NCBI GenBank assembly: GCA_036897625.1
Contig: JAYMTA010000675.1
Span: forward strand, 1 to 25,348
Direction: 5' to 3'
DNA length: 25,348 nt
Origin: Pelargonium cotyledonis
Taxonomy: Eukaryota > Streptophyta > Magnoliopsida > Geraniales > Geraniaceae
This document shows, in pieces, positions 10,801 through 22,800 of the stretch. Made by a program: the position numbers and the translations under genes. Under the pieces are notes generated by a model that was not told where the DNA came from, searched no databases, and saw only the letters and a list, made by a program, of their open reading frames with translations. Numbering within the stretch: position 1 is the first letter of the stretch; the number at the start of each line of letters is the position of its first letter.

Positions 10801-13800
10801 TAAATATTTTAAATATATAATTTCTCTTTATTACAATTATTTGATCAATGTTTTAATTTTTTTCATGAGTAATATAAATGCTATAAATATGAGTATTTGA
10901 TATTTTTCCTGTTGAAATGTTTTTTGTATTTGTATGTTCATCCTAACTTTGAAGTAGTTCTTAAATTATCGTATAAGACTTGGATGTCAGCAAACTAAAA
11001 GAACATTGAATTGGTGTCACTGTACTTGGTAGAACCATTTTTATTGTTTGTGTAACTCCCCCTTAAAGATGTAAAGATGTGCTTGAATGAACATGTGCAT
11101 CCCTAGTGTCACCTGTAGAAAGATCTTGGTGTCTACAGATAGTCGGTTTCTGGGAACTTGATTAGTTTATTCCAGTCACCGTAATGTTCATTCAATGACT
11201 TCAAGACGTTGATAGATTGAGCAAGTCTTCTTTTGGATGTGATTGCATTACATCCAGTTAGGGACTGGGGATGTGCTTCACTCTCTTAGGCTTGACAATT
11301 ATCATTAAGTGGTAGTTAATATCTAGTGAGTTGAATAGATTTTTTTTAGACCTACATGCATATCACGTATACAACCTTTCAAGTCATTTACTTTTATAGT
11401 TATTTAGTTATTTTTACCAGTTTATATTTCTCAGTCATTTATATGATTTTACATGACGATGCATTGATGATTGTGCCCCAAAGTAGAGGATGGCTTTTGG
11501 ATATGACTGAGTTCTTGAATAATAAATCTAGTGCGCGGTGTTTCGGGCTGATTATTGGCTCTTATTCAAATCTTCATTCTAAAAGAACTGCTCTAAAAAA
11601 ATTGTAATCCTAACTTAAGGAGGCTCCTTCCTTACTTTGACAGTCAGTGTATTAGAGCCTCCCTTTGAAAAACCACATGTATTTTTTTATATTTTATATA
11701 CTTATTGTTCAGTGCATTATGTCTTTCATCCTCTTTAAACTTCCAGGTGGGCATACGCTCATGAGTTTTGCTGTTGAATTGTCTAGGTTGAGGGCTGGCA
11801 ATGTTGTATTCAATTATAGATACTACAACAATAAGCTACAGCGCACAGAAGGTATTATTAGTTTATCTCATTTATCTTCTGGTGGTTAATATGTAAAGTT
11901 ACCTACCTCTTTAATTTTATTTGCCTTCTCTTCAATCCAACATCTCTATTAGATAAGAAAGGTCCTTTCAAGCTCTAGAAGTTAGAGATTGCCACATGTA
12001 TGTGCATTTAAGTGATTAGGTGTATTAGACAGTTCTTCGGGAGTATATATGCTACAGTGTGGTTTTATTTTAACCTCAATAAGATTTAACATTCAGTGAA
12101 TTTATTATATTTGCTTCAGCAATAAATTATGAAGCAAAATATATGAAATAATAATTTGAATAAACAGTGGTAATGATACAACAGAGTTATACTATGGTTT
12201 TCCCCTGTGAACGGGGATACTAAAAGACACGACTGTAGTAGGCATAATTTTGATTCTATGAATATATTTACCATAGTAATAAAACCAATAAATAAATTAC
12301 AAGAATAAAGGAGTTTATTCTTGTAAGTTGTATCAAACTGTTATAGAGACAGTATTTCTATATCTACAAGTTTACTGTACTCAATCTGTGTAAGATTTTG
12401 CTAAATATAGCTTCTAAGTGTAACTTAAGTTTCTACCCATTGGAGAAGGCACTGTAACATAAATAAATAGTTTTTATCACAACTCCTGTACAGACAAATT
12501 AAACTGTGTATTATCTAGTTGTAGGGTACTTAGAAAGTTTATTCATTATGTCTATTGGCTAAGGATTATATCTGAGATGATACAAATCTCATTTACTCTT
12601 TGTTGCCTGTACAATCTATTGCTATAATGTGAGAGAATATCAAAGAATTTTGACTATTGATCATGGTTTTAACGTATAGACTCTTGATTCCTAATATAAT
12701 GGTCTGTTAGTAGACAATTTCATGAATTTATTGAAACATCAAAGCCTATTCTGAATCATTTGGTTCTTCATATTCTCAATCCAGATTATACCAGAGTTAG
12801 TTGGTTGTTTTGTTGGCTATTTATTCAGAGCAGCTTCTTAGATGTTTTTACTCAACTGAAGAAGCGTAAAGAAACTTAGCAGTACAAACAGTCCCATCCA
12901 TCACAAAATAATGGAAGAAAACCCTATCTTTTAATCCTTAAATCATTTTAAACATAAACATTGGTAAATTTTGGACTGTGAGAATGTGCTTGTTAGATTG
13001 TAGAAATTATCAGTTTAAGATCAAGTACCTGCTGAGTAGATTAGAGGTTGACGTTGAACAAATCAAGCGGGTCGTGAAATAATATACAAAAAGTAAGTAC
13101 AAGTCACATCCACAGGGAAGAAAAGCCAAATATCCAAAATAGAAATCTCCAGATTTAAAACTAAAATTCCTTGATTTTTGTGTGAATATTTGTGAACAAT
13201 TTTGAATTGAAGACAAGTAAAGTGACTCGGAAAGCTGTTGAGAATTATTAATAGAGAGTAATTCAAGAATTAGGGTTCACCACTTGCCAATAAGTTTTTA
13301 GGTCTAATAATTATGAATTAGGCTCATGTGCAAACTATTTTACACGAAGCTATGCAAACTATCTATCGAGGCAAGTACAAGTCCTATTTATGTCCTAACC
13401 TACTCGATCTCTCGCAGAAGGCTTCTAACACGATAGACCATGAAGATGAATTTTAAGGCATCACATTAGGGTTAATCTCTATCTCTAGGCGATTATCTGG
13501 TGTGTCCAATTGATCGGATCTGGACAACGAAATATCATTCTCGAGGCAAAATCGTTATTCTACCAGCGAGCCAGAATCTCTTCACGCAAGCATTCGGTTT
13601 GGATCAATTAGAGCACTAAAGACTATCGTTCATGACATCAAACCATAAAACCCTAACAATTGGCTACACCCATAATCCTCAAATAAAAAAGGGTTTAGTT
13701 ATCCATACTAATCATGCAACACAAGCAACACAATATAGAAAACATGGAATGCATTCAATAAAGTTAAGAATATGTTACACAATTGTTGATTATTTCTATT

Positions 13801-16800
13801 ATATATCTTCAAGTCTCCCCTATCTATCAGTAGAATAGAATACAAAACTAGCGTTTTTGCAAGGCTTAAATACACAAAAAGGGAATTAAATACGAAATAG
13901 AAAATCTGCATTCCGCCTGACACCTGTCACATGGAAGAGAGGAATCGATCCAAAGCTTGGAAGACATGACCCATGTTAGGCATGACACGTCCCATGTTGT
14001 GGGTCGTGATCCGGAGCAGAACATATCCTTTTTTTTCTTGAGCTAACACGACCCATGTTGCTGTTCAACTTGCTTTTCGATGCTCGTAACACTTCTAAAG
14101 CTCTTTTCGTTTGCTCCAAAATCCCTGAAATACGTGTAAAAGGTATGCAAAACACTAGAAAACACATTAGATCTAATAAAGAAAGACAAAATAAACTAAA
14201 ACAAGTAAAAACCGGGATAAATATAAGATAAATGAGAGGAAAAGTCTATAAAATGCATCTGTACATGTGTCAGTGTTTACCGGAATGTATTTTATAGTTT
14301 TGTATCTCTTTTTTTATATAGTATAACAAGGCCCGGTCAAGATGGCACAAGTGTCTTGCACGCAAATCAAATAGTAATAAGAGTCGTAACGAAGTGGAGA
14401 TTTGGTGTATTACCCCAAATGTTGCTTTCAAATCCAGTACTTTAATGATTGCAATTTTCTCACTCACCAATAAGATAGTAGACTTTAATACACTGGTTTC
14501 AGAAGTTATTTATGTCTAATTGGTGTGAAGGTAGAAAGCTGATGTATTCAAGTATATACTGAAATGCCAATACCTTCATTTGCAAGGGGTTGAGTGGAAG
14601 CAACAAAACAGATGCCGTATTTATACATGAATCAAGTCTTCCTCCCAATCAATGGAGAGTGGATACTGTGGGTTCTAAGTTTTTGTAACATAAAAATCAT
14701 GTTAACAGAGGGACAATTATTTTATACTATTTAATTGGATTTGTTCTAAATGACAAGTCTTTCTAATGGCTCTGGCAAACCATTAGTAAAATGAAAAGTA
14801 TGTTCAAGATATCACTTCTATAATCTTATGAATCTGTATGTGCATTCTCAAATTCTCTTAGAAAGAGGTACGGATCCACTTACCTAGTCGGTTCTTGCTT
14901 GTATTGGTAAGGAAAGTTCTTAGCAGCTCTTAGCTGGGTTTTCATTCACAGCTAGTTATGTTCATTGGAGAATAAACTACATATGGGTTCAAACTTTGCA
15001 TATCCTATATGTTCATTGGATAAATATAAAATAGATGTGCTACATATAGCGGTGGAAGCTAAACCCTACTAACAAGGATGGCCTTTATGAAGTGAAATCC
15101 CAAACCATTTTGTGTAGCCAATTATTAAAATTTAACAATGTTTTGACCATCTTTGGTGAATTGGAATATGTTGGTGGTGCTTGTGAACTAATGTTTTTGT
15201 TGTCAGCTTCTCAGAAATTTACAAATTTATACGATGTTATTAGAAGTTAGTATTATATAAGCGAGCACTTTACTTTTGAAATGCATCTTCAATGTACTTT
15301 GTTGATGTTTCAGCTATTAACTTGATTTCTCCCCATTAATGTAGTAACTGAAGACTTCTCTTGTCCATTCTGCTTGGTAAAATGTGCAAGCTTTAAGGTT
15401 GTAATTTTCTCAATATTTTATTGTTTGTAATTTTTTTAAAGGGAATATTCTAGCTATTTTTTTATTCTGATAATTGTTTTAACTTTTTTAAAATAGGGCC
15501 TCAAGTATCACTTGCCCTCGTCACATGATCTGTTCAACTTTGAATTTTGGGTTTGTAAACTTCTGGAATCTATGCTGGATTTGTATTTTTATAGCTCTTT
15601 CAAGGAAAAAGTTACTAAACATGTGATTATTTCGTAGGTAACTGAAGAGTATCAAGCTGTCAATGTGTCTGTGAAAACTGACATCGTAAGATCTGAGGTC
15701 AGAACATTTTCACCAGGAAAGTACCTTTGGAGGATTCTTCATGGTACTTCATAAATTATGGCTTCTTTGTGTTCATCGATTATGGTGACTTGAGATGAAA
15801 TATCCCTTCTTGATTATGTCTGTTTTTGTTCTCCCTCCTATTAGGTTTCATTTGCATCTTTTCAAAATATAAAATAGAATTTCAGGATTTTGCAGTAAAA
15901 GCTGAGTTCTCCGTGCTAGCAGTATCAGATGAATTGTTGATTGACGCTTTATCATAATGATTTTTACTACGACAGAATTCATTTCAAATAGCTAGTCTTG
16001 TGTCTGCTATATATATATAGCAGAAAGCAGTTACCTTGCTGCTGCTTTGCAGATGGTTGTTTATATAACTTTATACAGTAATTGAGCAATTCGAGAATAT
16101 ATACACAAACTACTTGAAGGATCTACTTTTCTGGTAGTTTTTTCTACTGTAATTTTGTTTAGCCGACCACTAAATTTATTTGAGCAGCCACCTTATATGT
16201 CCAGGGAGGAGAGATTGGAGATGTTTAGTTGAAACTTGAATGACTATGGCATTCTCAGTATGTCTTGTGGTTAATAATGTAAATGTGTTTCATAAGAAAA
16301 TAGAATTTGCCACTAATTTAGTTGAGTGTTGAGTGTGTACTGTTAGATATGGGTTATCCACTTTCAAGCAAGATCATCATTTCCTACACTAATTAGTTAA
16401 TCTTTGAAGGTTATCAGGTTGACATATATGAAGGCATGTTTGTTGATTTACTTGACAAAGTTTTATGTTTCCTTCTTTTCATTTAGGCTTGTGTACATGA
16501 TAGAAATTGAAATGGTAAAAAGGGTCTGAATGCTGTCAGTTATTTTCATGATGGGAAGATGCAAGCAAAACTAGGAAGCTATTCTATAAAGCAGAGGTTT
16601 TCATTATTGTTATTTGTAAATTTATATGGCAATTATTTTTGTCCAGGTTGTTGCAGATGCTGTTGATCCTAAACTACAAACATTTTTCTTTTGGTATATC
16701 ATCTAATTTATGTCTAGCTCGCTCATTAGTTCTTTGGATTATTATTCAAATTAGTTTTACAAGAATGTAATGAATAGCTGATATGTTTTATTTTTGTTAT

Positions 16801-19800
16801 GATTTACAGTCCAAAGCCCCGAAAGCGCAATAGATCAAAAAGCCATAATCAGAATGCAAATCACGTACACCCTTTTGCCTTGGAGTCAGACATGCTTGCA
16901 AGAGTCTGTGAACTTCAACCGAAGACGTATGGTGTGGTTCTTTCTTATACCTATTACAATGTCTTTAAATGTTTTATGTAAAAACAATAAATTATTGTCT
17001 TTAAATAAATGCTGCCCTTCTGATTGGTACTGTTAAAGAATTTGAGAATTAGTTTATGAATAGTTTGTTGGACTTCGTCTTCTATTGTTATGGCCTCTGG
17101 GTAATGCGTTGTGTATTTTCTAAATGGGAATCAAAGATGAGGCATTCACTTGAACCAATGAACATAGGTGGAACAAGTGCAGAATTGCATAAACTGATGT
17201 GAGATTGATACTGTTTACCAATCTCTACTAAATCTATTCTCTGTGACATCTTTTCCTTTTTGTAATGGTTTGCCTACTATGAAGTACATCAATAATTATT
17301 TCCATCCCAAAATGACTGTACTTTTTTTTCTTCTTCGTTAAATAAGCATTTTCTCATATAGATACCCTCCCATGACTTTAGTGTCAATATCTCAAGTGAT
17401 TATCATGAACTCATTTTAGGGATATTATTGGTAATTCATGCATAGTTAGGTTACTAAAAATGAAAGTGGACACTCATTTTGGTACAAATTTAGAGATAGT
17501 GGACACAGATTTTGGATTTTGGAACAGAGGGCGTAGATAAATAGTTAAATATCTTCTTACTGGAAATTTGAGAGATATTGTTTGTCCCCCTTAGTAGACT
17601 ATATTCCTGTAGTTTTGCCTCAAAAGTTTTACTTTTACCTACTACCAAGAATCGCGCCCAAAGCTTGTGTAATAACAAAAGAAAACAAATTATAGGACTG
17701 GAGTTAGGGATTTTTCAATCAGGATTTTCTTTGAACTTTAAATTAATTAAATACTCGTGTCACACTTTTTTTGAGATACTTGCAGCAGATCTATCTAACA
17801 GATTATCCAGCCTATTGCTATGCTTTAAGATTTACCTAACACTGAAAAGTATATTGGATTGTATTGATTATTTCATGTACAACTGTTCTCATCTTTTCTG
17901 ACATGTTCCCTATCTGGAGTTCATTATTTAACATAGCTTCATATTTCAGGTGCTCATTCGAGTAAAGTTGAAAGGGCTCATATTGCAGGTGGGAATGGTT
18001 AGTTGGTTACTTTTTACACTTGTGCTATAGTGTGTTGAACATGTCTGATCCACTTTTGATATTTTAGGGGTTTCTAGCGGTGTACTGCAAGTAACTGTTG
18101 ATCCTGAGTATGCTCAATCAGTACCTGAAAGTGCTCTTGCACACCCTACCATGCTACAGTTTGCAAAGACAAGAAAGTTATCTATTGAACGTTCAGACCC
18201 ACGAAAGTATGTCTATTTGTCTTTCTTTTTTTGCATATTTAAAAAGGTGCTTTGTCAATGCATGCAACCATAAATTTGAGGGGTTAAAGAATTATTTAAA
18301 GAATTTATCATTACCACAAAAGGTGCAATCAGGTAAGTCAGGTATTCAAAGTGATACTCTACTTGAGCTCAACATACTTGAATTGACTCACAACTGAGAA
18401 GTGAGGTAAATTAGAGAGAGGCTTATGATTTTGTTTTGAACATCCTAAGTTTTTATTTAGAAGATTCAAAGTGTGAATAGAATTTGTTGTTGATGTTGAC
18501 ATTTTTTACCCATTGGTATTTTTGTTCTTTGTGTTATTTAATGAATTACACAAATTGAAACAGGGGTAGTTGTCACAAATTGAAATCATATGGTGACATT
18601 GTGTGTGTATATGTAATTATTCTTAAATAAAAAATAAGATGAGTTTATTGCTGATCATAGATCCTTGGCATATAAATTTAACATTCATATTAAAGAATAA
18701 AAAATCATTGATTTCTTTAGTTTTTCTTTTCCTATAAGCTTCCTTTGGCTAAAAATGTATCTACTGTATCCATTGATATTGTTTCAAGAACTTCCTTCTT
18801 CTTAGTGTGAGCTAATATCCATATATGTATAATGTATTAAAATTTCTGCATTGATTCAATAATGTGCTGCTTAGAAAATTTTTAACTATTAAACCACCCA
18901 TCAACTGCTAATGTTATATTCATCCATGTACCAGCATCATTCTATGCCTTTTACATTGGTGTACCCCTTTTTTTATCTTCATATGTGCTTATGTTTGTAA
19001 ATTGTAAGTATCTCCAAAATCTCCATCACTAACCATCTTATCAGGGAGAAGCCACCATTATAATTGCCCTCGTAAGCATCATCTATTATCACTATCACTA
19101 TATTTATAGGTGTGAAGATTTCGATTCTAAAGTTAGTTAAATTAGGAAAGTTAGTTAAATTAGTAAATATGTTGTTTTTAGTAAAGTTTAATTTAATCTT
19201 CTACTCTAACTTATTTCATATTTCTATTTTAAATCTCCTATATAAATAAGTCTCTCTTGTACTAGTTATTAATAAGTTATCACTAGCTGTTAAAAAGTTA
19301 TTTATATCAATAAAATAAATTCAACATGGTATCAAAGCCTCTCTATTTATTGTTTTGAGAGTCTCTTGAAGCTTCCTGCCAATAATTTTCTTTTTCAAGA
19401 TTTTCTACGACACTTTCTTTCTATAAGATTTCACATAAATCTTGAATTTTTTTTTCATAATCATTCGTTGTTTTCCTTTTCATCCTCCATACACATGATA
19501 TACTTGCATGTGAGGGGAAGGAGTATCTCATAAATCATCTTTCTTTTTTCTTGAGCAACTTTCGTGCTAGCATCACCTTAGGTTTTCTTTCTTTTTTCTT
19601 GTTAGCTTTCATGCTATCAACAAATCTAACTGTTAAGTTTGGATTTTGTGGAGAGTAGATTTAAGGGTTGATAGCGTTGACAAACTTGTGATTTTATTTT
19701 TCGACTTTTACAGCATCTCGGTATCTTTTCGGCTAATCTTCAACGACTTCTTGTTGTTGATTGTCATTGTAGTAACATCAACATTGTCGTCATCTTCTTG

Positions 19801-22800
19801 TTGGCCTTAATCGATTGTTCTCTCCGTCCATAACCAAGTTTTGTAACCATATATCACTAAAATCTTTTCTTCTCCGGAAACACTGTTCATTTCACTGTTC
19901 ATCATCACTATTCACGGTATTGTTCACCCTAGTGTAAGTTTTCGGTTATCTCAGATTTCGGCCGATTCACTGCATATTTTTCAATGTAGCCACCACGACA
20001 AGCACAAACTCCGTAATCTTCTACGTGCCGGCAGCTTGTCATATGAGAATTTATCCTCCCATTGTAGATCTTTTTTGTTGTTTTTATTACTCAGATGCCT
20101 TGCCCAAAGAGGTAGCATTGAGTATTGAGTCATGCATTCATATGGCAAGGCTCACAGTGTTTGCATCACATTGTTATAGAAAGGAAATGATAGGATGTCA
20201 GTGGATATCTCTAAATGATCTGCACTTTCTCTAACAGAGAATCATTAGCCAATGTTCTTTGGTGATTAATTTGATTGTTTCATGAAGAACTTCAAAAAAT
20301 CATTTGGGAGTCCTTTTGAAGACTCTTAAATCGATCAATGAGTCTTCCTTGAACGAGGGAGGATGTCACTTATGCCGCCGTGATGCATAATTTCTAAAGA
20401 TTATTAAAAATAGAAAATCCAAGCTTTCACTTTGGTTTCATGCTTCAGCTTGAGGGGAGTGTGAAGATTTGATTCTAAAGTTAGTTAAATTAGTAAATAT
20501 ATTGTTCTAGGAAAGTTTAGTTTAATTTTCTAGTCTAACTTATTTCCTAGTTCTAGTTTTAATGTCCTATATAAATGAGTCTCTCTTGTACTAGTTATTA
20601 ACAAGTTATTCACATCAATAAAATAAATTCAACAATAGGCATTTATGTTGGCACACAATTATATGTCGATGTCATTTCCTCACACAGAATCATGGACATA
20701 TATACATAGGGTCTGGCATGGTTAATTTGTACCATTTGTAGTGGACATTTTGGCAATGTATGTTATGCTTGATTTTGTTTGACTGTTTGTCCATGTACCA
20801 GATTTGATTGTTTATTTTTGTATTTCTGTTTATGATTATATTCTTAAGTACTGTATTTTAAAGTTATTGTGACTTCTTAAATCCAATCATTGTCTTTCCC
20901 TTTTCAGCCGTGCCCTCCTGCAGAAGAGACAATTCTTTCACTCTCATAGAGCGCAGGTGACAGTCTCTTTGTGATTGGTTGTTGTTTCTCACTCTCTTGT
21001 TTCTTAGATATGAATTATTAAATTTGTATGACAAATTAAACACTAAACAGTTTACTTGATAGACATTTAGAGGCCTATGTTGCCAAAATATGTAAAAAGA
21101 AGAGTGGTTAAGAGCATGAGGCTTCCATGATTGTGGGGTCTGGTGAGGGTTCTTTATATATGCAACCTTCTTCTTGTTTGGTGGAGTGTTTCCCTAACTT
21201 GAACAACCCATATTTAATTAAATGCAGAAGGCAACGAGCTAACCTTTTCGGCTAACCTTCAGAAGGCAACGAGCTTATTGACGTGTTAGGGCCTGCCAAC
21301 CCATATTTAATTAAATGCTCTAGCTTTATATGCAAATTGATGCATAGCTGTTTTGTTTGCTTCATTTTTTCCTGGTGCGCCCAAAGCGTTGCAAGCTATG
21401 CTAGTTTGTGGCAGCCTTTGATTTGGCGGACAAGTTGATATACCTCCTTAGAGGTCAAATGGGCAGGTATTGAGAATAGCCATGGGGTCTTACAGTGTTT
21501 ATAATGAATGAGTGAAATTTGGTCTTATGATTTCGAGAACTTCCTGCAGAAAATATTAAAAGAATCAGGTAGTGATTGGAGCGTTTTTCCCCTGTATAGT
21601 GCAACTTGATGAGAAGAACACAATTACGAGTTCAATGTTTCGTAACAATGCATATTTATATGAAAAATTCTGGAAAGATAAAATAGAGGCAGAATTCATT
21701 ACCTTGTTTTCTGATTTTGGGAGGAACATGATTATGGATTTAGAAAAAATGCACATATATGAATGAATCTATACATTCAGTAACGTTCTTTAATCTCAAA
21801 AGACGATAACAATTTCTCTCATCTTTTTTTTTTGTGCGTTATTCTTTGAACATTTCTGACAGTTTGAATGATTTTAATATTCATTATCTAACAAATTCTT
21901 TTGTTTTGTAAGCTAGGAACGAGAATTATTCCCACTGCCACATTTTTGTTGACCTTTTAGTAGTGGAAGCCCAAACCAGCCCATTATTGAAATTTAACAA
22001 CTTCAATTAAACCAAATAATGTTAGAAAGTAATTTGAATGACATTGGGAATGGAGGAATGACATTCTGATCAAATTTCTAATCCAAATTCTAATTGAATT
22101 TCTTAGTATATTGTGCACGTGTCAAAATGCACATTTCAATTCTTCTATTCTCTTTTGTTTTGGAACACTTATTTTCTCTTTTGTCCAATCATGTATACAT
22201 TTTTCTACATTTTTTTTTTTTTTTTTGAAAATGAGTGCATTTTTTCTTGTGCTTGAAGCCCATGGCAGTGGAGCAAGTAATGTCAGATCGGGATAGTGAG
22301 GATGAAGTTGATGATGATGTTGCAGATTTTGAAGATCGAAGGGTATGTTTGATAATCAAATGACTCATAGTTTTGCTCAAATTTGTGATGTTAGCTGTAA
22401 GCCTGTAACTCTGTTTTAACTATGAAGTAGTTAATCATTGCTAAAATAAAGATACGTATTAAGTCATTCAGAAAATTCATCTTTTCAAACAAGCATTCGC
22501 TGTAAGGGAGAGATAAAAGTCTGTTTTTACATGTCCTAAGGTAATATTTTGAAAACATTGTGATTACGAACTATGGTTTTTTTCATTGGTTGTTCATGTA
22601 GAATCACGGATGCTGTTGTTTGGTTTATATTTCTGGTATATTGCAATTAGATGCTGAAACCTGGTTGTTTGTTTATTGATCCAAACTGTAATCGAGGATG
22701 TCTCAATTAGAGGCAATTGATTGTGATAATCAATTTAACAATGTATATAATTTATAAAACTAATAAAAAGTTATCATATAGTAGTGTCAGCATATGTGAG

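Larger units (their letters stand above)
19106..20639 (+). mobile_element. Complete short LTR retroelement (TRIM/SMART-like, non-autonomous) with 5-bp target duplication
   Basis: Element body 19111-20634 (1524 bp) flanked by ATAGG at 19106-19110 and 20635-20639. Both LTRs begin TGTGAAGATT and end AATAAATTCAACA. The first is followed directly by TGGTATCAAAGCC (19327-19339), a primer-binding site for initiator Met-tRNA with one apparent change; the second is preceded by TTGAGGGGAG, a polypurine tract. The 1133-bp interior has no gag or pol frame; a 69-codon frame at 20025 is unrecognised. Copia-like primer and polypurine sequences suggest mobilisation in trans by a copia relative. Confidence 0.92.

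Noticed and set aside
13010..14167. Minus-strand frames of 60-70 codons
   Set aside because: They fall inside the LTR-like piece and match no retroviral-type gene.
15698..15754. Exon 13 extended through the donor to a stop near 15754
   Set aside because: The extension has no family match, whereas splicing to 16647 restores VDPKLQTFFF.
17578..17901. 107-codon open frame in intron 15
   Set aside because: T-rich intron translation without similarity or splice context.
20025..20234. 69-codon frame inside the short LTR element as a gag or pol remnant
   Set aside because: No zinc knuckle, protease, RT or integrase motif is visible.
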